Shown: positions 48,732 through 61,329 of the stretch, one piece after another
Position numbering within the stretch: the first letter of the stretch is position 1
Layout: every line of letters begins with the position of its first letter
Assembly (NCBI GenBank): GCA_008973525.1
Contig: WACJ01000248.1
Location: 372,001-436,000 of the forward strand
Reading direction: 5' to 3'
Origin: Stenopsyche tienmushanensis
Taxonomy: Eukaryota > Arthropoda > Insecta > Trichoptera > Stenopsychidae
DNA: 64,000 bases
Notes under the pieces: generated by a model
Database searches by the model: none
What the model saw: the letters and a program-made list of their open reading frames with translations, nothing else
What the model was told of the DNA's origin: nothing
Position numbers and translations under genes: made by a program

Positions 48732-50572
48732 TATCTTTCTCTGGGGCCCCGTAGGACTTCAAAGCCATTTTTTCGCGTGTACATCATTGGCATTTGCTAT
48801 TCCCATAACTGCTCGCATGTCAGCAGCCAGGTTTGAAAGCTGATGGTAAGATGGGAAATATCTTGGTGGATATCGCCACTCCGGATGTATCCAGCGTTGC
48901 TGCAAAGGCGTCAAACAAATATCTGCTTGCCGTTTAAAAGCGGAATAAACATTGCGTACGTTTTGATTTGAGGAGGAAGTCCTGTTCATAATAAAAATTC
49001 TGTACCGCTGCACAAACAACTTCCTTTCGTAATAACAAAAACAGGCGGGTTGAATATGGAAGGATGAAAATAGCAAAGGACACTAACCCTTCCACTGAGC
49101 TGAACGCGGAGCAGCACGTCCAGTTCCATCATGAGACGCCTTTATCGACAACGTCCAAATCCACCTTCAGCCGCCCATTAAAACATCTGCGATCACGTTC
49201 CGGTTATAAATATATCGATATAGCAGCCAAAGGCAGTTAACTTCTAATGCCGCCAGCGACGGTTTAACGATTCATCCATATCTGAACTGAGGTTCAACGT
49301 CAGAAGTAAAGTCGAATCGAAAAAGATCAAATTGAATACTAATGTCCCTCGCGAATGTCGTTAAAATCAGACATTACATTGGGGGATCTCCCGAAACGCC
49401 TCCTCTGAGCCGGAGCCCAATCTGACCCTCGCCGAACCCCACTCGATATGCTGATTTAATCTCATCCAAACAAATTGTAATGCTGTCTTCGCGACGGATG
49501 GCCAAAATTACATCTGATCGTGACAAATGGTAACATAATCGGCAGGCATCCACTTCCGGGGGCATCATTCATGCTAAAATTCAAAATCAAAGCACGAAAA
49601 AATCACACGATTCAAACGCCCTCATTCATGTCATTCCTCAAAAGGTTATTACAGGCGTCATTAAATCGGAAGAGGATGCGTAGGGGAAGAAAAAATTACA
49701 GCACACGCAGTAACGGAGCAACGCTGACGGAGAACAAGCTCCCTCTTAGCTAACAAAACGACTCATAACAAAACACATTTTTTTCCTCATCCAGCATCTC
49801 TTCCGCACTTCCGCGCATCTGTTTACACACAGACAGTGATGCTAAACATGCGGCATTCAGGCTAAAATTGGCCAAAAATGCTACACGTCGGGCTTTTATT
49901 GGTCTATATTTATGCGAAAACGCTTCGCGTGCGCAAATATCAACATTTCGAAACATCACATTATTTACCCTCATAAACGTGAATGATTATAAATAACGTC
50001 GCCTACTGATGTCAATATTGCTTCCAGAAATTTAAATCGGGCAATAGAAGCAAGAGCGGGAGTTCTTCGAATTTGATAAAGATGCAATAACCTTTCCCTT
50101 ACGATGCTATGTATTTAGTACGCCATATGACATTCTAAAATCTCGTATACATATATTATATTTCATATAGATATTTGATAATATATACAATATAGATAGT
50201 ATATCGAGATCAAATGTATGTAGTAATGTTGTAAAAAATCCCATTATTACAACTTTACTCGACTCAGTGTAGTAAATACATCATAGTAAAATTCCCGATC
50301 GAGATCCGGAGCAAACAATCGAGGAGCTATCGCAAACACTGGAATCTCATTGAGATCATTTAAAACTCATTGAAAAAATGAATAGGATGGGTGTTATGGG
50401 GGTAGGATAGGGACCACATGCCTTCATCGAACATAACAAAAGCATGCTACATAAGGAGTGTTTAACATTATTGTGGTGAGGGGCGCACTTGAGATTTAAG
50501 AAAAGAGGGACTAGCGCAAGCCGGATTTAAAAAAAAGATTTGCACTCATTTTAAACATATTAAAAAATAGTA

Positions 50573-50879
50573 TACACTTGGGTCTGTTTTTATGCGATTT
50601 TAAAGTTTCTGTTTTTCTCCTAAATCAATGTGCAAGACACTCTCCATCTCTGTCTGTCTCCGAGCTCAACGTGTAAGAATTTTTTTCTGAAACATTGGAA
50701 TTCGGACACAACTTTGTATTTTCCCTCTTTAATAAAGCAATTCCAAGATAAATATGTGGTGTTTTTATAATATATGATTTTTTATAAACTTTTTTTATGC
50801 GATTTTTAGTACATTCTATCACAGTGATTTGAAATTATGCGTGGAACGTATCTATCGCATAAAAACAGACCCAAGTGTG
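50573..50879. mobile_element. MITE with 24-bp TIRs and TA duplication (307 bp)
   Basis: The left TACACTTGGGTCTGTTTTTA TGCG and the right CGCATAAAAACAGACC CAAGTGTG are inverted with one mismatch, flanked by TA at 50571-50572 and 50880-50881. The interior is AT-rich and non-coding, with a second TTTTTATGCGATTTT near each end. It has a well-preserved Tc1/mariner-type footprint. Confidence 0.75.
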
Positions 50880-51319
50880 TATGTATGCTTTTTATGGTCA
50901 GCTAAATTCCAAATGTTTTCAGTTAGTCCGTTCAATTTCAAGATTATGTCATTTTGTATATCTAAAATTTCTTCTTCAATTTTTGGTGTCTTATTGAAAA
51001 ATTTGAAGAATTTTTGCTTTGGAATCAACAATTTTAGTTAGAAAATTGCTGGAATCTATTTTCAAATTGCTCTAAAAGTATCTTCAGATGAGTAATAAAT
51101 AATTTTTCCATCCTTGAAAGATTTTTGTGAGTTTTTTCGAAAATGTATTTATCCAAAATTGTATTTTTAGCTTTGAAGGCTAAAAATACAGATTTCCAAT
51201 CCAATTACGATTGTATAATTGTTCGAATGTATGACCTTTTAAAATGAAAAATGTTTTAATCGCGTACAAAAATTGGTTCTGCGGGCACTGTTCTTGGGAA
51301 CCCCCGTGCTACACTTTCT

Positions 51320-51960
51320 TGACAACGCAAAAGATACGAGGTAGTACAAAAAGCGCCCGACCCAACAAAGAAAACGACAAAAAAGATTTTTTTTTTAAAT
51401 CGGCCATTTTTTTATTATTTATCCACTCAAACGTTGCAATAAGCTCGCATAATACTTTGTTGATTTTTTAAATATTTTTTGAAAATAAACAACGAAAATT
51501 ATCCTATGTGGATCTCAAAAATGCCATGATCTTGCCCGCAGACAGGACTGTTTTCTTTGTGTCAACGATTCGAAAAGTGGACCGGTTGAGCACAAAAACC
51601 TAGGAACTATTCCGTCCTTTTTTAGGAATATTTACGGCATTTTTTTATGATAAATGCATACCCGGGACTTAATATGATATGTACATAAGTGTCACGGGCG
51701 AAACTAGACTTCCCCCTACCCATAAAACCTATATAAATATAGGATGCAAAAACTAGGCTTTATTACTGTGAAACATCGCCAAAGACTCGATTGAACGACG
51801 CTCTTTTTGTTACATTGTGAGCATACACGGCACCCATCTTGCGCACAGCTTTCTCGTGTCCAAACTTTCAGTCAAGATGCGATGCATGGCACTTTTTCAA
51901 AAGCTTACCATGTCTCCAATATCGTTTTATGGATTTTATTTACTGTTACAATAAATGTTT
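51320..51960 (-). mobile_element. Mariner fragment, second long antisense copy
   Basis: Parallels 47640-48130: TTGACAACGCAAAAGATACG, then the CCATGATCTTGCCCGCAGAC block (minus strand TVxSAGKIMAFL, the mariner VPSAGKVMA motif), the family-B unit, and at 51740-51930 the HTH/linker (minus: LDTRKLCARWVPCMLTMxQK). Stops throughout. Confidence 0.65.
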
Positions 51961-53789
51961 ACAATATTTTACTGTTGTAAACGAAGGAGCAAACTTTCCC
52001 AGAATAGAATTTAGCTCGGGTTTGCTATTGGTTGGATTGAGACATTTCAAATAAAAATATTGTACCATATAGCATGTTTACAAATTCACTGAAACTATTA
52101 TTGTAACTGGTGAAGAGAAATGGCTCATTTACGATAATATACGACGAAAAAATCAATTAACTCCCTCCCTAATATTAGAATATATTTTAATATTAATCTG
52201 CTATGTGTGCAAAGCTGCACTTATTTGCATAATTAAGTTTTACGAGCTGGACGATTTTTAATCTGTTAAGATCACTTATTGATTGATCGATCGCGAGCGA
52301 CCCGTTGACAGATGGATGACGTTTCATTAGTGCCGATGCCGATTTTTTGAACATTTGACATTCCTTCATATTTAAAAACTATTTTCAATATGTAGTCATC
52401 GCCTCGCGCGTCCCGAACCCTTTCCGAGAATTTAGTGCTCATGGATTATTCTTCGGAGGAAATTCCGATATCATGAAACGATTCCCAATGGGTCCATATT
52501 TTGTCACGTCCTTTCAAAAATTAATGTATGAAATCAAAATCGCTCCTCTGTTAAATGTTAATATCTTTCTCGGCAATATTATAAGCAATTTTTGGACGCC
52601 AGCCCTGTCTATTTTTGGTCCATAATTCTGCAAATTTATGGCTTATAGAATTTTGGGAGCTCAAAAGAATCTCCAGTGGCGGCTCTCGAAATACACGCCT
52701 CTCAATTCTTAGAACGAACAAAACCGCTATAGGTCAAGCATTAAATCTCAAACGATACCAAGTGTACGAGCGAACTTTAAAATAAACCGAAAATGAACAT
52801 ATTTCGTACAAAAATATACATTTTTCCGGAAATTCGCCCGTGAACAAGTACCGAGAACAAATTTATTTAATCGCATTTCCAATATTGGTCTTTGCTCATT
52901 GAATTCCGATCATAAAACATGTCAAAGGCGCGTCGAGCATATTTAATGAATAGATAACCATCAAAAATGTTGAAAAGCAAATTGCCGCCACGGCGCTTCT
53001 TTTAAAGGCGCGACACAACCATTTATTATACATTCGTTTAAATGGCATAAAAACAACATAATTCGGGCAGGAATTATTAAAAACATAATGAATTTGATTT
53101 CAAATCGATGCAATCAAAATGACGTTTGATTATTGACAGCGAAACAGGACATAACGCAACAATTAGCGACCATCCCTCGATGTATTTAATTTGGCCGTTT
53201 TTATATATTTTAAATGTTAATAAACGGCGTACGATATGATTACGAGTCCCGATTCGGAATACTGGGATTATTTATATAATTCAATATTGTGGGGAGTTTA
53301 TTTTCATCGACCACCTGTATTGAGTTTCTGGAATTAGAACGAATACTGCAGTCGGATTTAAGCGCCCCCGATTTTAACGTCACGTCCGCGGTTTATAGTA
53401 TTATCCGAATTATGGCCGTTAAATCTGAATTAACCCAATAAAATATCATAAATCCGCGCAGACGGTATTTATAATGTGAAAGAGCATTTAATTTATATTG
53501 CATATAAAACAGTCATTATTATTCATCACTATATAAATTTGCAAAAAAATGATACAAATTAATTAAAATAAATTAATAGCTCACTGAGATTGTTTATAAA
53601 TATAAATTAATACATTATACATTGTTGAAATATTTAATTATTTTTACAGTGGCAACATTTGATTTTATGCGGGTACTTTGTTATGAATATGAATTGAGTG
53701 CTGATAAAGGTCGATGATAAGAAGGTTTGGTCCTATATGGGGGCAAGCTCCGATTCGGGTCTGGCGATATGTTGAGATAAAAGACTCAC

Positions 53790-53799
53790 CCATCGCCAT
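53790..53799 (-). CDS. Inferred 10-nt first coding exon of the gene ending at 33729
   Basis: In a GC-rich island the minus strand has GCATCATGGCGATGG followed by a consensus donor GTGAGT. This encodes Met-Ala-Met plus one base (phase 1), exactly the phase the 34798 acceptor needs: G plus AT gives Asp, so the protein would begin MAMDNPSYFTVPSEES. The joined frame is 1,080 nt, 359 residues. The link across 19 kb is inference from phase, orientation and the absence of any other candidate exon; it rests on ten bases. Confidence 0.42.
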
Positions 53800-54160
53800 G
53801 ATGCGGCTTCCGTTGTAAACAGGAGCAGATGACGAAGTTCAGTCGCTGCGGTTGTTCATCGCCAAGGAGCACTGGCGAAAAGCGTGTGGAGATAAGCCAC
53901 CCCTCGTGCACTCTGGCCGAGTGTCAGCAGAGCACTGGTGCTGCATCGGGCACCACGTGTGTAGCCCACGTGACGGTGACGGCGACGCTGACGCTGACGC
54001 TGCGTCCTCGGTACACCCCTCCACCCCCACCAATCACAGCTGTCGAGCTTTGACGTACATCTTGTTATTTCGACATCATGTTTCCACCCCTTGCCCCAAC
54101 ATACACGTCTGACGCTCAGAACAGCGACTCTCAACATACAACAGTCATGTGCCAAATTAA
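53800..54160 (-). promoter_or_regulatory. GC-rich promoter / 5'UTR island
   Basis: Distinctly GC-rich within AT-rich flanks. It contains two CACGTG E-boxes (53954-53959 and 53967-53972), a GACGGT/GACGCT hexamer array (about 53971-54002) and no TATA box. Several short frames cross it on both strands, but none has a family signature. It lies just upstream (minus strand) of the inferred ATG at 53799. Confidence 0.45.
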
Positions 54161-54594
54161 TGAAACATTTACATCATAGGCGCCCAAACATTTTTCATGG
54201 GTCTTATTTGACCCATACCATAAAATCAATCTATACATTCACATGTTTGTATTATTAACACAAATATGGATGGGGGTAAAATAAAATAAGCATTTCTTAC
54301 AAAACTAACGTATGTAGTTTAATTTTAGATTCTTCAAAAACTAACAAATTTTATACAAATTAGTAACTAATGTAGGATTGTGACAATTTTTGATTAGTAT
54401 TTATAAAATAATTTTTAAAAACGCTTTTGTCCGTCGGAGCCAAGTCTGGTGAATATGGAGGCTGTGGAAGTTCTTCCCATTTTAATTCCTTGATTTTTTC
54501 AGATGTCTTTTTCGCCGGTTGTGTATTGTTGTCTTCACACAGTCATTGACTCTGTCAGTTTTTTATATTATATACCAAGTTGTCGAATCCCTCT

Positions 54595-54700
54595 TTGATT
54601 CGTCATCACCTATCATATCAGCGATCCGAAAAGCGGACCAGTTGGACATACAGACCTTTTGACAACTCCGTCCTCTTTTAGGGCTTTTTAAGCTAACTTG
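54595..54700 (-). mobile_element. Mariner-chunk repeat (family B), short
   Basis: ATATCAGCGATCCGAAAAGC, GGACCAGTTGGACATACAGA, then CCGTCCTCTTTTAGGGCTTT. An isolated chunk without termini. Confidence 0.6.
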
Positions 54701-55090
54701 CTAACAACCCCTGATCGAAAAACAGCAGCATATAATGCCAAATGTGATTTTGATCGGTAGCCTTAACAATAATAACTTTTTTTTAACTCATTAATATTAC
54801 TGTCCAACAGTTATTTTTAACAAAACTTACGGAGATGCTCTCTTGGCAAAAACATTTTTAACTGGGACCCACGATACCAGTTAAATACGTTTTTGAAATT
54901 GATACCGAGCTACTCACATTGATAGAGCTTACTTAGTGGCGGATTTATATATACTTGAGAGCAGGGCTTCGAACCGTTATTTTTCTCATTTCATTTTTGG
55001 TTTCGGTTACGTTCCTAACATTTATATCGGTTCATTTGCAGTTTTCGTTCCGGTAAAAAACGGTTTTCGATTTTGCTCCGGATGATATTG

Positions 55091-55433
55091 TAGAGTGGGC
55101 GATTTACTATCCCCATGCAATAGCGCTGTTGGTCTGGGCGTATATAATTCACCAGATTAAAAGCGACATCTTCCGTCTCTCTTTAGGTGCAATTTGCTAT
55201 TTTAACAACGCCATCTTCTGTGGCGCTACGGGGACATTGCACCTGCGATTACCGACCGATCGTTTCTTGCGTGTGCACCTTTGCCGTTGAAAGGAGTCGG
55301 CGGTTGGCCTTGGCTGCGGGAGGACGTCCTTTCCGCAGCCAAATCCCTCTCTCTTGTGCTGAATAAAAAGTTACCTAGAGAAAAGAGTCTCTTCGTTTGA
55401 CGCCCGTCCACCCCCAATCATCCGCCCCGCTGT
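55091..55433 (-). repeat. Hairpin-bearing repeat D, copy 1
   Basis: About 340 bp found again in the opposite orientation at 62071-62415. Shared blocks include GGTGCAATGTCCCCGTAGCG, CTAAAGAGAGACGGAAGATG and AATAGCGCTGTTGG/CAACAGCGCTATTG. A near-perfect hairpin (GGCTGCGGGAGGACG, TCCTTTCCGCAGCC) lies at 55312-55340. Ends read TGTAGAGTGGGCG and, reversed, TGTACAGCGGGGCGG, so it could be a solo LTR (TG...CA) or a TIR element. No coding sequence. Confidence 0.65.
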
Positions 55434-57090
55434 ACATGATCCATCATTTATAAAATTCTTTCTTCTATAATATAATAAGCATTCTTCATGAATAGTTTCT
55501 AGAAAATTTTAGAGTTACCACGTAGGCGATAAATATAATATGAATGCTTATTTAAAGGTGTTGGCTTATGCTGTAATTGTACCCACTCATTCTCTATGGA
55601 TGCGCACAGCTGAATACTTAGTTCGTTGTCTATGGGATGGATGAATAGCGCATTGATCGAGGGATTCCCCAATCTTACTTGACTACTACTTGAATTTGAA
55701 ACAAGATTTGCAAATTTTAATTATTCGAAATATTCGAATTTAAAGACAGAGCAGCTTTATCTTGAAAATATTTAAAAACTACTCTGGACAATCAAATTGA
55801 TATTGTTAAAAACTATGGAATATGGAATTCATTAAATTTTTGGGGACAAAATCTAAGTCAAAAATATACATCTCACACGGATGCATCTCAGAATCGCCCC
55901 TATCAATGATATTAGGGCGTACCACATGAACGTTCGGTATTTGTATATGATAATTGAAACGCCAAAACTCTTAAATAATATAATAAATTCAATAAAAATA
56001 ATCTGCATTAATTAGCCTCAATAGTATGTTTCCAACAATAAATTAAATTATTTATTCTATTTTTATAAAATTTCCTGCTTTTATCATACAATCAATAAAT
56101 TCTAACATCTCTAAGCGCTTTAGTTCTTTTGCATTCTGTCTTTGCAGTATTTCTAAAGACTCACTATCGAGACTAATTTTACTAAAACGAAGACTAGAGT
56201 ATATTCGTCAATTTCAAATATACCCACATGTAAAATATTGTAGTGATCATTATTAATTACGGTCGATCTTTGATTAAATGAAATTCCGACTCTTCATGTG
56301 GCATGCCCTTTATCATACATTGGCTCATGGCTTATTCTCCCATTTCCATGACAACAATCAGTTATGTGCCCTGTTATAAAAATCTTGAATTATATTTGAT
56401 CCAAATTATGACCTGAACGGGTCATAGCTTACTAAACGCCACTCGCTGCTCCGATTTACTGATTTGCTTGTTGAAGACCAATAGGATCTCATAACATTTT
56501 TATTTTATTTATTTGAGGACATACTGAATAATAGTTCAGGAAACGTCTTCGTTGTGGGCAATTAAATGAAAAATCGTTCTTCGCTTGATTTTCAAAATGA
56601 ATCTTCCATTAAAGTGAGGTTGTTAACCTCCATTCTGGACACTGGACATAATATGATATGCCATCTGCAATGTCGTTGCTATTGAACACCTCTCCATGAA
56701 GAAGAATCGGCATCACAATCTCACATTATATTTTCTATAGGCGTCCGATAAAAAATTCAATGCATTGTAGTCGAGGACTTGCCAAACATGCTACCTGAAC
56801 ATTTTAAATTGACGATACATTTGGAAAATGTATATTCAAAAAAATAAAATACATCCAACTCTTCAAATGTTTCCAGATGTGAAAAATTATAGAACAAATT
56901 GATTTGAGTTGTACAGATTAAATTTGATCATCGAAAACCTGGTTTACATCCCTTATTTAAATCCTGGCGGTCGAACATATAAATATACCAAACACATGTG
57001 CATTCATTTTGTGCATTGGAAGATTGTTGAAATAACAAACACCAAACTGTTTTCATCATATCAAATTCCAAAAATGCACTTTCAAAGAAA

Positions 57091-57200
57091 TTCCAATAAG
57101 TTCATAGACTTTTTTTCACTTTAAACATCTTTTCTTCTTCGTTTGGTGTCGTTTTTTCGCAATTTTCGAAAAAAATCCCACGAACTTATTGAGTGATGTG
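57091..57200. mobile_element. Short mariner deletion derivative
   Basis: The left CCAATAAGTTCATAGAC and the right CCCACGAACTTATTGAGTGA are inverted mariner ends as at 45101-45278. The shared interior is CTTTTCTTCTTCGTTTGG. Confidence 0.5.
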
Positions 57201-57414
57201 TTATAATGAAAACGCGGATGAGAAAAAATAAATGTTTTCTCAAGCGATAAACGAGAAAAAAGCCATAATCCTGACACTTCCCCTTCCTCACGACTGGTCA
57301 TAAGAGGTCCGCCATTGTATCGCAATTAAATCACGTGACTCACGTTCCTATGGTGCATTTAAATAGCAGTTAGTAGCAAATAACAATCATGTGACGCCAC
57401 GCTACAATCGAATC

Positions 57415-58148
57415 CAGGGCCGTAACAAGGGGGTGGCAAAGCAGATGCTCACCACGGGCGCAATTGGGCTTAGGTCGCAAAACGCAGAATACTGACCCAG
57501 TCGAGAGTTGCGCATTGTTTTTATTTTACATGACCATTTTACTTTACACGAATCAACACTGATTGGCTCTGTCCGTTTTTATAATATATACTAAGTTGTC
57601 TAATCTAATAAGCCCGTAAAAAATTAAGACAACCGATTATAAAATTAAAACAGCTCACCCAATCAGTATTTTTCAAACAACGTCATTTCATATTGTGAGT
57701 TTGTAATCGTTCTATGGATCGCGGGGCGCTCTTTTGTCATATCAGCGGTTCGTAAAGCGGACCAATTGGATACACAAGCCTTGTGGCCACTCCGTTCTCC
57801 GACAGAGACGTAGAGTGTTTAGCAGTTCGGATATTGTGAATGACAACTTTGTTTTGTAATGAGAGTTCGCAATAGACATGTTCAGGTATGGCGTTCAATC
57901 GCGAGGCATGTCATCATGAATCGTCATGTCAGCGGTCCGAAAAACGGACCGGTTAGATACAGAGACCGTGTGGCGCCACGAGGCCACTCGAATTTGATAA
58001 TGAGCTTGTCCTTGCGAACATGGATATTAAATTCAAGATTTACATGATTTTATAATTTGATAAATATGTTATATAATTTGATTTCCGAGGGGGGGAGGCG
58101 CAAGTTAGATACTTGCCAGGGACGCTCCATACCCTCGTTGCGGCTTTG
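57415..58148 (-). mobile_element. hAT-like non-autonomous transposon, copy 2 (734 bp)
   Basis: The left end CAGGGCCGTAACAAGGGGGT and the right end, reversed, CAAAGCCGCAACGAGGGTAT. Flanks are ATCGAATC (57407-57414) and ATTGAATC (58149-58156), 7 of 8 identical. It has the same layout as the copy at 36276, inverted, but with two successive mariner chunks (57715-57830 and 57860-58050) instead of one. It encodes no transposase. Confidence 0.8.
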
Positions 58149-58159
58149 ATTGAATCCTC

Positions 58160-58700
58160 AAAATATGTAAATTAATATGGCATAGTAACTGCCATTTAGG
58201 CAGTTTGGACTTTGCTCCATCGAGACAATGTAAAAATGTCCACAAAATAATTTTGGTCGACCATAACATTTGTCCATTCGCATCGACATTTGTCCATGAG
58301 AAAGCTCTGTTCGGAGTGAGTGCCGCTTTAACTCACATTCGATCAAAAGCACAACGCGTCCACAATTCAGAGCGCTGTTTTGGCACAATAAAAATATGTT
58401 TTCATGCGGTCAACAATGGCAAAATTTCAATTTGAATTGCTTCCCCATCTACCGTATTCATTGGATCTGACTCCAACCAAGACCTAAAAATAATGCACCA
58501 GGAAAAGAGATTTGGATCCAATGAAGAAGTGATTGCCTATTTTGAGACCAAAGATAAATCGTTCTACAAAAAAAAGACATCGAAATGTTAGAGAAGCGTT
58601 GGAATAAATGCACCACTCTTGAATGAGACTATGTTGATGAATAAAGTCGTTGTTTGTTAAAAAAGTTGCTTTATTAGTCATCCTACGAACTTATTGAGTG
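58160..58700 (+). mobile_element. Mariner remnant with intact right terminus
   Basis: Plus strand: HLSMRKLCSE.VP, LTFDQKH (58270-58350), then ELLPHLPYSLDLTPTK (58438-58485), DLDPMKK, AKDKSFYKK-like and EALE.MHHS, then the terminus CATCCTACGAACTTATTGAG TGATG at 58680-58704. The catalytic DETW block is deleted. It abuts the hAT-like element. Confidence 0.7.
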
Positions 58701-58704
58701 ATGT

Positions 58705-61325
58705 TAGTAGAAACAAATCAATTTGTTAGTTTTTAACTATTACAAAAACCATTTTCAATTATTACGTCTCCCTAAAGAATTTTGGTTGATTAACGATAAC
58801 CGGAAACCAGCTGCCTGTATTCTTGCACCCTCAAGGGATGCATTTTCAAAAGGATGTGGATGCATTTAAGCAATTAGCACTCTCTGCAAGCTTCTATGAT
58901 GTCGAATGTGCAAAAAAATATATATTGACAAGTGCGAGTGCAAAATAGAGTGGCGAATGCCGAATGAAGTCGTCAATGAAGTAGGATGTGAAGTGAATCT
59001 TGGCAAACCAATCGTGACAAGCAACTAATCAAGTCTGTTAGTCAAACGTGACATCCAATAACTGAAAAACGTATAGGCAGCTATTTGCTGGTCTCCGACG
59101 GGATCGCAATTGGGTTAAATGGACAAACAAGTGTAAATCAAAAGGATGATATGAAGACCGGGAATAGAACCGGGCTGGAGTACCTCTTCAACAATAGACG
59201 TCGCTTTTAGATGCACTCAGAATTGGGCATTGTCGCTCTTCCATTCGTCAGGACCTAATCACATCAATCAGGAGGAGCATATATTCCCCTAAGATATTTT
59301 AGCATGCATCATCTATCGGCTATAAAATATATGTAATACGCTTGATGAATCTTCCACGTTGCATAACAGTGGATCTTCATCCTCGTTTTCGACATATTTG
59401 AAGCTTTAAACCACAGAAACAATCATTTTTGCAGGTATAAAAAACCGTCAAGGATCGGGGTCTTCAAGTTGACGTCTGATATGCTCGAAGAAAAGGCGCC
59501 GTGCCATAGGAGTCTCGCAGATGGGATCACTCTTTAATTACAAAATTATAAATAAATATCGTGGAAAAGGATAGGCATCTTTTTATCATCACTAACCTGA
59601 TATTTCTCCACTCAAAGACAGCAAATAAACCTGATAGCTGTCTGCTGTAGTCAATAGCCTGGAAGGGCTTCTACCCTCCTACATAACAATACTTTAGAGA
59701 TGCTCCAATCGTGTTCTCTTCGTAGACTTTGCAGATTTATGGTTTCGCTTCTGATGTGGTTTTGTCCAATTTAAACACGAAGAGCGTTAAAAGAGAAATA
59801 TTCTATATGTTCTATATTCTATATGAAATTTGGTCTAAGACATCTGTTTCAAAGTAGAACAATTTATAATAACAATGTATAATATATACAATAATCATCA
59901 TTCCCACAGAAACACAAACAGATACATTTTGTCTTTATTTAATATAATTTAGATGCATAAAGCACATAAATGAATTTTAGAATTCATGACTTATATCCTT
60001 TAGCTCTTCTTACTATTCTCTCGTATATTATTAATGATTCTCTGAATATAATAATACTATTGTAGTGCGGTTAATTCCATCCAAATAAAGCAACGCGGAC
60101 AAATCTAAAAGATGTCTATATTAAACTTGATTACAATGACATTGCATCGCCTTAATTATAAACCATAACAAACCATATCGGCGAGCTTTTACTAATTCGA
60201 TTTTCAAACTATACCGTGAAAGCAGACTATAAAATTATTTATGATCCCACAATAATAAATTGGCTTAGTATTAATCAAAACAAATAAATTCGCCACATAA
60301 AATTCACACAGCCATTTTAAAAATATTACGACATTTAAATAACATAGCATTAATATCAAAAATACACAATGCTCGCATTTCGATCGTTTTATATCATACA
60401 CATGGACATGGTCGTTATTATTATTTTCACGATCGGCTCGAGCGCAATTAAGACTAAAATATTCCAATGACAGATGACGACCTAACCTAAAATTATCGAT
60501 TCGCATTTATGATCTCGCCTTCGGACATTTCAAACATTGCACGCAATACAATTTTGTTTATGAGCATTTTCCGCCGATTTTAATCGACCGCATTAAAATA
60601 ATTGCGGTTTTAATCGATATCGTACGAATTCATAACGTCAGACGCGCAGCGCTGCCAACGCAAAATACGGCTCGATCTAATTCATTTCGGCCGTCGCTCG
60701 GCGCGTCGAATAAATGCGAAATTAATTTCAATCGAAAAAAAAACTGATGAGAATTATTGTATTAATATTGCAAATTGTCATGCAATGTGAGTCTTTTGAT
60801 ATGTTAAAAAATCACATCGCCGTGTTGCATTATTCAACATTGATATGCAAAAGGGGACATTTGGCGATGTAAATTTGTTTCAGATCGCTCAAATTGATCT
60901 TATGTTTGCAATAAAATTTATTTTGAATGTATAAATAGTGATCTCGCCTTATATGCATACGTTATGGCAGTTTGATTGAGATCTCGTGATGCTTGAGTTT
61001 TTCGGTTTCCCTTTTTAAGACTTGCACGATTGAATTTTAATTTGTTATCTATCGCTAATGGTTCCGCATATGACGCCTTATATGAATTGTAACTGTTCCC
61101 TGTTATTTTTATTGATTTGCTTGGACAGTTAAGATATGAATTGTGACGCAAATCGTCCTAAGAAAGTTGCCCCGGCCACTTTTTGGTTTATATATTGATC
61201 AAATCTCAGAGATTAGATCAGTTAGAGTGATGCTATCTAATAAAAGGCATTGAGCAAGAATTGAGAACCTTCGTTGTATCAACTCCCTTCCTGCCTGAGC
61301 GACGACAGTTCTATTTTACAGGTGG
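58705..61325. other. AT-rich interval with nothing identified
   Basis: I find no exon, RNA gene or known repeat here. Short open frames (for example 60204-60506 minus and 60918-61151 minus) are AT-biased and have no protein-like pattern. Confidence 0.5.
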
Positions 61326-61329
61326 CTTC

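Larger units (their letters stand above)
34799..53789. other. Transposon-rich 19-kb interval, probable intron
   Basis: No exon could be supported. Recognisable content is listed separately: hAT-like, mariner, maT, Tc1-like, pogo-like and LINE pieces. At 37200-39350, 41440-42580, 45290-47450 and 48740-50560, and again at 51970-53780, I see AT-rich single-copy-looking sequence with no gene signature. The stretch 51970-53780 is free of the repeats seen elsewhere, which fits a promoter-proximal intron. Confidence 0.5.

Noticed and set aside
53829..54155. Several overlapping frames on both strands of the 53.9-kb GC island
   Set aside because: No family signature, no convincing splice structure; best read as promoter/5'UTR.
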